Positions 56,956-64,000 of a stretch of 64,000 bases of DNA are shown one piece after another; the stretch's first letter is position 1, and each line of letters starts with the position of its first letter. Source of the DNA: Microbacterium hatanonis (GTDB lineage: Bacteria > Actinomycetota > Actinomycetes > Actinomycetales > Microbacteriaceae); NCBI RefSeq assembly GCF_008017415.1, contig NZ_VRSV01000002.1, positions 1 to 64,000 of the forward strand. Direction: 5' to 3'. Below the pieces are notes generated by a model. The model was not told the DNA's origin and did no database searches. It saw nothing but the letters and a program-made list of their open reading frames with translations. Both the position numbers and the translations under genes were made by a program.

Positions 56956-58692
56956 ATGACGGAATCGACAGAGGTGACCGTCCCCGACGCCGATCGGATC
57001 GACGCCGACATCGCCGCCCTCGAGACGGGTGCCCGGCTGTGGACGGTGCTGACGATCGCGCAACGCGCCCGACTGCTCGACCGCCTGCACGAGACCGTCG
57101 GCGCGGTCGCGACCGAGTGGGCCGACGTCGCCGCGACGTCGAAGCAGCTCGGACCGCAGCATCCGCTCCGCGGCGAGGAATGGCTCACCGGCCCGTACGC
57201 CACCCTCGGTGCGCTCGAGACCGCACGGGAGACGCTCGAGAAGCTCGCCGCGGGCCGCACTCCCCTCGACGGGGTGCGCCTGGACACCGCCCCGGACGGC
57301 CGGCTCCGTGCACGCGTGTTCCCCGCGCAACCGATCGACCGACTGCTGCTCTCGGGTTTCCGCGGTGACGTCTGGCTCGAGCCGGGAACGTCGCCGACCG
57401 AGGCTCGGGATGCTGCGGGGCTCGCGCAGCTCCACCCCGGCGCATCGGGCGGGGTCGGGCTGGTGCTGGGCGCGGGCAACGTCACATCGATCCCCGTGCT
57501 CGACGTGCTGTACGAGCTGCTGTCGGCCAACCGTGTGTCGCTGCTGAAGGTCAATCCGACGCAGGATGCCCTCGTGCCCGTCTTCGAGCGCGCGCTCGCC
57601 CCGCTCATCGAACCGGGGTTCCTGCGGATCGTCCGCGGCGGTGGCGACGTGGGCGCGTACCTCACGCGGCATCCGGCCTTCTCGCACGTGCACATCACGG
57701 GCTCGGCGGCCACATTCGACGCGATCGTCTGGGGCACCGGCGACGAGGCCGACCGTCGGCGCGAGGTCGACGACCCGCACCTGACGACGCCCATCACCGC
57801 CGAGCTCGGCGGGGTCGCCCCGGTCATCGTCGTGCCGGGCCGGTGGAGCGACGCCGACCTGCGCTTCCAGGCCGAGCACATCGCCACGATGCGCCTGCAG
57901 AACAGCGGTCACAACTGCATAGCCGGACAAGTCGTCATCGTCAGCTCCGACTGGCCGCAGCGCGCGGCGTTCCTCGACGCGCTCCGCACCGCCTACGACA
58001 CCGCCCCCGAACGACCGGTCTGGTACCCGCGCAGCGACGAGAAGGCCCGCTCCGCGGCATCCGACTACCCGACCGCGCGGCGCGAGGGCGACGGGTCGCG
58101 GATGCTGGTGGAGCTGGGCGCATCCGACGACCCGACCGCCATCGAGACCACCGAGTACTTCGCCCCCGTGCTCGGTGTGGTCTCGCTCACCGGAACCGGG
58201 CAGCGCTTCGTCGACGCGGCCGTCGCGCACGCGAACCAGCGTCTCACCGGCACCCTCGGCGCCAACGTGCTCATCGACCCCGCGACCGAGGCGTCGCTCG
58301 GGGCCGGCTTCGATCGCGCCATCGCGTCGCTGCGGTACGGCGGTATCGCCATCAACGCCTGGACGGGCGTGTCGTTCACCGTGCCGCAGCTGAGCTGGGG
58401 TGCCTTCCCGGGCGGTTCGCTGCGCGACGTCGGCAGCGGTCTCGGCGTCGTGCACAACGCGTTGCTGCTCGATCGCGTGGAGCGGTCGGTGCTGCGCGGC
58501 CCGTTCCGGCCGTTCCCGCGGTCGCTCGGGGCGCTCGCCCAGCGCAAGGGTGTTTTCACCGTGCTGCCGAAGCCACCGTGGTTCGTGACCGCGCGCACCG
58601 GCACCGCGGTGAGCGCGGGCCTCGCCCGCTTCCGCGCTCGACGCAGCTGGCCCGCGCTGCTCGTGACGCTCGCCCGGGCGTTCGGCGCCTAG
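56956..58692 (+). CDS. Long aldehyde dehydrogenase family protein
   Basis: A 578-residue aldehyde dehydrogenase-like protein, about 90 residues longer than usual. ITAELGGVAPVIVV holds the general-base Glu, and GHNCIAGQVVIV the nucleophile Cys, while GAGNVTSIPVLD and HITGSAATFDA replace the usual loops. The first 100 residues and the C-terminal 60, including a basic FRARRSW tail, are unlike typical family members. Substrate unknown. Start ATG 56956. Confidence 0.8.
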   Translation: MTESTEVTVPDADRIDADIAALETGARLWTVLTIAQRARLLDRLHETVGAVATEWADVAATSKQLGPQHPLRGEEWLTGPYATLGALETARETLEKLAAGRTPLDGVRLDTAPDGRLRARVFPAQPIDRLLLSGFRGDVWLEPGTSPTEARDAAGLAQLHPGASGGVGLVLGAGNVTSIPVLDVLYELLSANRVSLLKVNPTQDALVPVFERALAPLIEPGFLRIVRGGGDVGAYLTRHPAFSHVHITGSAATFDAIVWGTGDEADRRREVDDPHLTTPITAELGGVAPVIVVPGRWSDADLRFQAEHIATMRLQNSGHNCIAGQVVIVSSDWPQRAAFLDALRTAYDTAPERPVWYPRSDEKARSAASDYPTARREGDGSRMLVELGASDDPTAIETTEYFAPVLGVVSLTGTGQRFVDAAVAHANQRLTGTLGANVLIDPATEASLGAGFDRAIASLRYGGIAINAWTGVSFTVPQLSWGAFPGGSLRDVGSGLGVVHNALLLDRVERSVLRGPFRPFPRSLGALAQRKGVFTVLPKPPWFVTARTGTAVSAGLARFRARRSWPALLVTLARAFGA

Positions 58693-58764
58693 CCGCCGGC
58701 TCGCCGCGCCCTCCACCGTCCGGGCGTCTCAACGCCGCGCTCGTGCGGGTCCTATGCTCGTGTC

Positions 58765-60537
58765 GTGCTCGACCCCCTCCTCATCTTCGTGGGCGCGGTC
58801 GTCGTGATCTGCCTCGCGACCGCGTTCGGCCCGCGCTTCAACCTCGCCGGCCCGCTGATCCTCATGGCGCTCGGCCTCGGCGTCAGCCTGCTGCCGTTCG
58901 TGCCGGCGCTCGAGATCGATCCCGAGCTCATCCTCGTCGTCGTGCTGCCACCGCTGCTGTACTCGGCCGCGGTGCAGCTGCCAGCGATCGAGTTCCGCCG
59001 CGACTTCGGCCCGATCGCGGGCCTCTCGGTGCTGCTCGTGGTGGTCAGTTCGATCGTGCTCGGCCTGTTCTTCGCCTGGCTGATCCCGGGCCTGGGCATC
59101 GCTCTGGGGATCGCGCTCGGGGCCATCCTGAGCCCCACGGATGCTGTGGCCACCTCGATCGCGAAACGCCTGGGCATCTCGACCCGGGTCGTGACCCTGC
59201 TGGAGGGCGAGAGCCTGCTCAACGACGCCACCGCTCTGGTGCTGCTGCGCACCGCGATCGCGGCGGTCGCCGGCGGCTTCGCGTTCGGCGACACCGTCTT
59301 CGCCTTCGCCCAGGCCGTGATCGTGGCCGTGCTCGTCGGCGCGGTCGTCGGCTGGCTCAACCTGCGGGTGCGGGCCTGGGTGGCCCACTCCGCGGCGAAC
59401 ACCGCTCTCAGCTTCACCATCCCGTTCATCGCCTACCTGCCGTCGGAGCACCTGGGCGGATCGGGGCTGGTGGCGGCGGTGGTCGCCGGCATCGTCACCG
59501 GGCAGGGCGCGGCACGCTGGTTCACCCCCGACGAACGCATCTCCGACCGCCTCAACTGGCGAACGGTCGAGCTGCTGCTCGAGGGCGCGGTCTTCCTCGT
59601 GATGGGTCTCGAGCTCAAAGAGATCGTGCAGCGCAACCTCGAGCGCGACCAGGGACTCTGGCAGGGCGCGTGGCTGGCCGTCGCGGCTCTCGCCATCGTG
59701 CTGCTCGTGCGCAGTGCTTACGTCGCAATGCTCATCTGGCTGCAGGGGCGCAGACGGAGGCTTCACGGGCGCACCCGCCAACGCGTCGAGGCCATGGACG
59801 ACGGGCTCGACCAGTTCGAAGCCAGACTCGACGCCGGTCCGCCCGACGTCGTCCGCGGCCCGGGTCGCGGCCCCGACCGTCCGACGCGACGGTTCGACAT
59901 GGCCCACGCGCGACGTCGGCTCGAGATGGGGCGCTCGCGCCTGCGGCGCCTCGTCGCCGACCTCGACTACTACCGCGACACCCCGCTCGACTGGCGGCAC
60001 GGTTCGGTGATCGTCTGGGCCGGCATGCGCGGTGTGGTCACGCTCGCGGCTGCACAGACCCTCCCCCGCGACACCGTCGAGCGGCCTTTGCTCATCTTCG
60101 TGGCGTTCCTCGTCGCGGTCCTGAGCCTCCTGCTGCAGGGGCTCACCCTGCCGGGCCTCGTGCGCATGCTCGGGCTCACCGACGACAAGGCCGAGGGGCC
60201 GACGCGCGAGGAGCAGCAGGCGCTCAACGCCGAGCTGCGCTCCGCCGCCGGCGAGGCGGTCGCCGCCGGCAAGCTCCAACGCCGCGACGGCGAACCCTTC
60301 CCGGAGAACATCGTGCGGGTCGTGGGGGCGCGCATGACGCAGCCGCCCGACGAAGACGTCGATGCCCGCACGCAGGAGGTACTCGAACTGCGGCTCGCGA
60401 TCATCGAGGTGATGCGCGCACGTCTGGCAGAGCTCTCGCACGACGGCCGACACGCGACGGCGGCGCTTCGGCACGCGCTGGCCGAGCTCGACGCCGACCA
60501 GCTCAGCCTCGAACTCCGCCTCGACGACGCCGACTAG
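58765..60537 (+). CDS. CPA1-family Na+/H+ antiporter
   Basis: A 590-residue protein with about twelve N-terminal helices (1-400) and a long soluble C-terminal domain. GAILSPTDAVATS and GESLLNDATALVL carry the transport aspartates of the NhaP/CPA1 family, and WAGMRGVVTLAAA is the conserved later helix. A basic cytoplasmic insert (330-400; QGRRRRLHGRTRQRVEA) interrupts the helices before the last group. The start is GTG 58765. Confidence 0.9.
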   Translation: MLDPLLIFVGAVVVICLATAFGPRFNLAGPLILMALGLGVSLLPFVPALEIDPELILVVVLPPLLYSAAVQLPAIEFRRDFGPIAGLSVLLVVVSSIVLGLFFAWLIPGLGIALGIALGAILSPTDAVATSIAKRLGISTRVVTLLEGESLLNDATALVLLRTAIAAVAGGFAFGDTVFAFAQAVIVAVLVGAVVGWLNLRVRAWVAHSAANTALSFTIPFIAYLPSEHLGGSGLVAAVVAGIVTGQGAARWFTPDERISDRLNWRTVELLLEGAVFLVMGLELKEIVQRNLERDQGLWQGAWLAVAALAIVLLVRSAYVAMLIWLQGRRRRLHGRTRQRVEAMDDGLDQFEARLDAGPPDVVRGPGRGPDRPTRRFDMAHARRRLEMGRSRLRRLVADLDYYRDTPLDWRHGSVIVWAGMRGVVTLAAAQTLPRDTVERPLLIFVAFLVAVLSLLLQGLTLPGLVRMLGLTDDKAEGPTREEQQALNAELRSAAGEAVAAGKLQRRDGEPFPENIVRVVGARMTQPPDEDVDARTQEVLELRLAIIEVMRARLAELSHDGRHATAALRHALAELDADQLSLELRLDDAD

Positions 60538-60608
60538 CATCGGCCCGCTCCCTCGATGGTGCGATCGGGGGTGCCGTCCCGCACAATGGAGGGAGCGGGG
60601 AGGGTGTC

Positions 60609-61082
60609 ATGACGAAGACGACGGATGCTGCGCAGTCGCACGGTCCGGTGACGGACGACGCACTGACGAGCCCCCTGCACCTGCCCCACATCGCGGCCGA
60701 CTGCCCGAAGTGCTTCACCGAGCTGCAGCGCGACCGCGACTGGTGGCTCGCACGTCCTGCCGGATCCCGGCTCGTCGGCCTCGTGGTCTCACGCCCCGGC
60801 ATGCCCTCCGTGGTCGAGCAGCGCGACGATCTGACGCGGTTCGGGGTGCCGATCGAGGGATTCCGACACCCCGCTCCCGAGACGCTCGAGGTATGGCCCG
60901 ATCGGCTGACCCGCTTCTTCGACACGCTCTCGCGGGGCGACGTGCTGGTCGTCGCCAACGTGCACGCGCTCGGCGCGACGCTCGAGCAGGAGACCCGCGC
61001 GGTCGCCGACCTGCACGCCCGCGGGGTCGTCGTCAAGGTGCTCGGCCACGGCGGCCGGCATCTGTTCGACACCGGCCGCTGA
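60609..61082 (+). CDS. Degenerate serine-recombinase-like protein
   Basis: A 157-residue protein whose residues 55-148 resemble the catalytic domain of serine recombinases: LVGLVVSRPG then QRDDLTRFGV, PDRLTRFFDTLSRGDVLVV and LHARGVVVKVL. Ser61 sits where the nucleophile would be, but the paired active-site arginines of DRLGRS are replaced (NVHALGAT). No DNA-binding domain follows. An N-terminal CPKC pair is present (residues 32-35). Recombinase activity is unlikely; a binding or regulatory role is possible. Confidence 0.6.
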   Translation: MTKTTDAAQSHGPVTDDALTSPLHLPHIAADCPKCFTELQRDRDWWLARPAGSRLVGLVVSRPGMPSVVEQRDDLTRFGVPIEGFRHPAPETLEVWPDRLTRFFDTLSRGDVLVVANVHALGATLEQETRAVADLHARGVVVKVLGHGGRHLFDTGR

Positions 61083-61090
61083 GACCGGCG

Positions 61091-61930
61091 TCAGTCGGCG
61101 GTCAGCAGAGCGTTCCCCATCTCGACCCGCACGTCCACGGTGCGCGGCGAGCCCGCCTGGGTCCTCAGACGGTTGTCGACGCCACCGGCGGAGACACCGG
61201 TGGTCACGTCGTAGACCTCGTCGGGCAGGGTCAGTTCGATCGACCCGGCGCTGACCGACGCGGTCACCGCGTCGGGGGCGGTTCCTCCCAGCCGAGCGAT
61301 CAGCTCACCCGCCTCCGTCGACAGAGCCGCCGTCGACACGTTCGACAGGTCGATCTCGCCGCGTCCGGCGTCGACGTCGGCGGTGAGCGTCTCCGCAGTG
61401 CCGCGCACCGCGACCCGGCCGGCGGCGAGAGTGAGACCGAGGTCTCCGAAATCTCCCGACGCGTCGACCGATCCTCCCGCGACCATCACGTCGGTGTCGA
61501 CGCCGGCGAGCTCCTCGGGGAGGGTGAGCGTCGCTCGCCCGTTGCCTCCCCCGAACCACGACAGAACCGAGTTGCGCGGCGTCGCCACCCGCAGCGTGGA
61601 GCCGTTGCGCTCGAACGTCCACGATCCTCGGGTGAACTCGCGCACGTCGAGCGACGCTTCGGAGACATCGTCGAACACGACGGTGAGCATGACCGCGTCG
61701 ACGTCGATCTTGACGGCCGAGACCCCGCCGACGGCGACCGAGCGTTCCTCGTCGCGGGCTGCGGCGGCGGCGACGGTCGGGACGGCCGCGGTCGCGACCG
61801 TGCCGACGACCACGGCGACGCCGAGCGCGGCGGTCAGCAGCGCGATGACGCGCGGTGCCGTCCGGTGACCGGAACCGCTCGGCGGCGTGGGCTGCGGCGC
61901 GGCCTGCGGCGGGACGGATTCGGTGCTCAT
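61091..61930 (-). CDS. DUF4097 membrane-associated protein
   Basis: A 279-residue protein with a Pro/Gln-rich cytoplasmic start, one helix (about 27-52) and a beta-helix-like DUF4097 domain (70-270; TLTLPEELAGVD, ADVDAGRGEIDLSN, VSAGSIELTLPDE, a repeat of polar strands). Such proteins often form the third gene of LiaRS-like stress operons. Its start overlaps the response-regulator stop (ATGA). Confidence 0.8.
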   Translation of the reverse strand: MSTESVPPQAAPQPTPPSGSGHRTAPRVIALLTAALGVAVVVGTVATAAVPTVAAAAARDEERSVAVGGVSAVKIDVDAVMLTVVFDDVSEASLDVREFTRGSWTFERNGSTLRVATPRNSVLSWFGGGNGRATLTLPEELAGVDTDVMVAGGSVDASGDFGDLGLTLAAGRVAVRGTAETLTADVDAGRGEIDLSNVSTAALSTEAGELIARLGGTAPDAVTASVSAGSIELTLPDEVYDVTTGVSAGGVDNRLRTQAGSPRTVDVRVEMGNALLTAD

Positions 61931-62604
61931 CGTGCTGCTCCTGTCTGCGGCGCGGTGCCGCCGTGCTCGAGATGGACGAGCGCTGCCTGCACTCGCCGGT
62001 TGCCCGACTCGTCCTGCTCGAGTCCGAGTTTCTGGAAGATGGCGGTGATGTACTTCTCCACGCTCGCCTCGGAGACGAACAGCGCACCGGCGATGGCCTG
62101 GTTCGAGCGCCCCTCGGCGATGAGCGCGAGAACCGCGCGTTCGCGATCGGTGAGCCGCTGCATCCGTTCGTCACGGCTCCGGCGCCCGAGCAGCTGCGCG
62201 ACGACCTCGGGGTCGAGCACCGTCGCCCCCTCCGCGATGCGGCGGAGCGTGTCGAGGAAGTCGGAGACGTCGGCGACCCGATCTTTCAGCAGGTAGCCGA
62301 AGGCGCCCCCTCCCCCGGCGATGAGGTCGCTGGCGTAGCGCTCCTCGACGTACTGCGAGAGCACCACGACGGGCAGGGTCGGATGCTGGGCCCGCAGCCG
62401 CACCGCGGCGCGGATGCCCTCGTCGGTGAAGGAAGGCGGGAGCCGCACGTCGAGGATGCAGAGGTCGGGGACATCCCGGGCGACCGTCTCGTCGAGCCCA
62501 TCGGCGTCGGCGAGCGCCGCGATCACCTCGTGACCGGAGTCGTCGAGCAGCCGGACGAGGCCCTCACGGAGAAGCACGGAGTCCTCGCAGATCAAGATAC
62601 GCAT
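61927..62604 (-). CDS. LuxR/NarL-type response regulator
   Basis: A 225-residue regulator. The receiver has CEDS at the start, the phosphoacceptor Asp52 in CILDVRLPP and the Lys in YLLKDRV; the LuxR helix-turn-helix is LTDRERAVLALIAEGRSNQ then SEASVEKYI. It should be phosphorylated by the kinase upstream and control the DUF4097 gene and probably itself. The start is ATG 62604, after GAGGACAGTGCG, at the edge of the 62-base repeats. Confidence 0.92.
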   Translation of the reverse strand: MRILICEDSVLLREGLVRLLDDSGHEVIAALADADGLDETVARDVPDLCILDVRLPPSFTDEGIRAAVRLRAQHPTLPVVVLSQYVEERYASDLIAGGGGAFGYLLKDRVADVSDFLDTLRRIAEGATVLDPEVVAQLLGRRSRDERMQRLTDRERAVLALIAEGRSNQAIAGALFVSEASVEKYITAIFQKLGLEQDESGNRRVQAALVHLEHGGTAPQTGAAR

Positions 62605-62786
62605 CGCACTGTCCTCACGTCGGTCGCGTCGGCTTCAGTCATCGAGGGGGCACTCAAGATTCGCATCGCACGGTCCTCACGTCGGTCGCGTCGGCTTCAG
62701 TCATCGTGGGGGTACTCAAGATGCGCATCGCACGGTCCTCACGTCGGTCGCGTCGGCTTCGGTCATCGAGGTGGGGGTCACGATGC
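62601..62786. repeat. 62-bp tandem repeat, three copies
   Basis: Units begin at 62601, 62663 and 62725 with GCATCGCA and repeat every 62 bases with few changes. Read on the minus strand each unit has TGAGGAC...GTGCGATGCG, i.e. the ribosome binding site and start of the response regulator are duplicated, followed by stop-containing sequence. Part of a fourth copy forms the 3-prime end of the kinase gene. Confidence 0.9.
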
Positions 62787-64000
62787 GCACGGCACGCTCA
62801 CCTCCAGGGCGGTCGGGCCGCCGTTCGGGCTGTCGAGGCGGAAGGTGCCGCCGGCGGCGGCGATGCGATTCGCGATGCCGTCAAGGCCTCCGCCCGGCAG
62901 GATGCGCGCGCCGCCGAGTCCGTCGTCCTCGACGCGGGCCCAGAGGCTGCCGTCATCGCGGCTGCGCACGACGACCCGCACACCCGTCGCCCGGGAGTGC
63001 TTCGCCGCGTTCGTGAGCGACTCCGCGATCGCGAAATAGGCGGCGGCCTCGGCGGTGCGTCCGCACCGCCCGTCGATGCGGACGTCGAGATGCACGGGCA
63101 CGTGCGATCGGGCGGCGAGCGCCGAAAGCGCAGCATCCAGCCCGCGGTCGTCGAGCACCGAGGCGTGGATGCCCCGCGCGAGCTGCCGGAGTTCGGTGAT
63201 GGCGGCCTTCGTCGAGGTGTGCGCTTCTTCGATGAGCGCCTTGGCCGCGGCCGGGTCTTCGTCGATCTTCTGCCGGGCGAGGCCCAGTGTCATCCCCACG
63301 GAGACGAGCCGGGGCTGCACGCCGTCGTGGAGGTCGCGCTCGATGCGCGTGCGCTCGACCTCGGAGGCGCGGATCGCGCCGGCGCGCTGGGCCCCGGCCT
63401 CTCGCGCCTCGGCGGCCAGCTGCGTCTCGCGGGAGGGCACCATGATCAGACGCGACAGCACCCCGTGCAGCAGGGCGAGGCCGATGATCGCCGCGGCCGA
63501 GATCAGCGCGACGATCGGGCCGATCAGCGGCGCCCAGGTGACGGGAACCTCGAGCCCGTACATCGAGACCGTGTCGGCATAGAGCGGGGCGAAGGCGATG
63601 GTGATTCCCGTGGCCGCGACCGTGACCAGCACGAGCACGAGGACACCGAGGATCGTCGAGATGGCGAGGTTCGCGATCGCTCGCCAGACCGAGGGGTCGA
63701 TCGCCTGGCGCCAGAACATGCCGAGCACACCCGCGAATCCCGGCTGCGTCGGTCTGCGTGCCGAGAGCGGGGGGAGGTCGAAGCCGTAGAGGCCGTCGAC
63801 CCGGGCGTTCTCGAGCCACGCGACGGCGAACAGCACGTAGGCCAGCGCGATGAGCACGATGATGCCGACACCCGCGGCGAAGACGAGACCCACCCCGCTC
63901 GCCAGCGCAGCGAAGAAGCCGATGAAGACGAACGGCCCGACGACGCCGAGGGCGGCGAGCTGCGCGGCGGCCCCCGCAACGCGCAACGGGCGGGCGGTCG
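62778..64000 (-). CDS. NarL-family sensor histidine kinase (start beyond window)
   Basis: About 407 residues are visible and the frame is open to the window end, so the N-terminus is missing; a TTG at 63986 is the first possible start inside. The sensor part has four hydrophobic helices (in pairs), then HisKA_3 with the phospho-His in DLHDGVQPRL, and the HATPase with NAAKHSRATG and DDGLGG. Together with the regulator and DUF4097 protein it looks like a LiaRS-type envelope-stress system. The ligand is unknown. Confidence 0.9.
   Translation of the reverse strand, partial: TARPLRVAGAAAQLAALGVVGPFVFIGFFAALASGVGLVFAAGVGIIVLIALAYVLFAVAWLENARVDGLYGFDLPPLSARRPTQPGFAGVLGMFWRQAIDPSVWRAIANLAISTILGVLVLVLVTVAATGITIAFAPLYADTVSMYGLEVPVTWAPLIGPIVALISAAAIIGLALLHGVLSRLIMVPSRETQLAAEAREAGAQRAGAIRASEVERTRIERDLHDGVQPRLVSVGMTLGLARQKIDEDPAAAKALIEEAHTSTKAAITELRQLARGIHASVLDDRGLDAALSALAARSHVPVHLDVRIDGRCGRTAEAAAYFAIAESLTNAAKHSRATGVRVVVRSRDDGSLWARVEDDGLGGARILPGGGLDGIANRIAAAGGTFRLDSPNGGPTALEVSVPCAS

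Noticed and set aside
57843..61082. 1079-codon frame through the aldehyde dehydrogenase and antiporter genes
   Set aside because: Only the last 157 codons have protein-like character and their own start and ribosome binding site; the rest is a shadow.
60609..61082. Active serine recombinase marking a mobile element
   Set aside because: Catalytic arginines and DNA-binding domain are absent, and no inverted repeats, target duplications or other mobile genes lie nearby.

Overview
The window looks like chromosomal DNA of a high-GC actinobacterium of the family Microbacteriaceae, most likely Microbacterium or a close relative. The reasons are the very high GC content, many GTG starts, tight 4-bp ATGA/GTGA gene overlaps, an actinobacterial rRNA leader at the left edge, and a gene order that runs parallel to the radA / clpC / lysS / panC / DUF2520 / DUF3180 / folK-folB-folP-folE / ftsH / hpt / tilS / ppa neighbourhood of Mycobacterium and other actinobacteria. 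No prophage, insertion sequence, CRISPR array or classical antibiotic cluster was seen.

Left part (1-13 kb): promoters and leader of an rRNA operon pointing out of the window, a succinate-semialdehyde dehydrogenase, a cupin-like protein, an ammonium transporter, an S4 RNA-binding protein, and a divergent sugar module: a frameshifted MFS transporter against a maltose-type O-acetyltransferase with its own TetR repressor, with two overlapping palindromes between them. Two lipoprotein or small secreted-protein loci follow, including a pair of related four-cysteine secreted proteins. Then come tRNA-Ser(CGA), an F420-type oxidoreductase, L-lactate dehydrogenase, a PPC-domain protein and an adenine-deaminase-like enzyme.

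Middle part (13-42 kb): housekeeping core with radA, an NAGS-type acetyltransferase, clpC, a two-gene DUF2975 plus XRE regulator operon, a CorC/HlyC protein, cardiolipin synthase, DUF4192, lysS, a PanC-like protein that has lost key substrate residues, DUF2520, two bacterial PH-domain membrane proteins, DUF3180, the folate operon folK-folB-folP-folE, ftsH, hpt, tilS, an acetyl-xylan-esterase-like hydrolase, ppa and a coiled-coil M23 peptidase. A tRNA cluster Glu-Asp-Phe closes this part.

Right part (42-64 kb): more accessory metabolism. It holds an alcohol dehydrogenase, a DHFR/RibD-like reductase fused in an operon to an NmrA-like protein, two short-chain dehydrogenases, a divergent pair of GH13 enzymes (trehalose-synthase-like and alpha-glucosidase-like) facing an ROK sugar kinase, two Pr6Pr membrane proteins, a membrane-anchored polysaccharide deacetylase, a GT2-GtrA glycosyltransferase, a NYN nuclease, a mycoredoxin, an unusual aldehyde dehydrogenase, a CPA1 antiporter, a catalytically degenerate serine-recombinase-like protein, and a histidine kinase / LuxR regulator / DUF4097 operon that runs off the right edge. 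The kinase-regulator junction contains three copies of a 62-bp tandem repeat, each carrying a duplicate ribosome binding site and start codon.

Signals beyond genes: strong hairpin terminators between convergent genes, a three-copy palindromic repeat built around a GCC-GCCT-GGC core, an array of CCCCAA boxes near 15.4 kb, and a 9-mer (GCAGCATCC) found at least 24 times where about one is expected.
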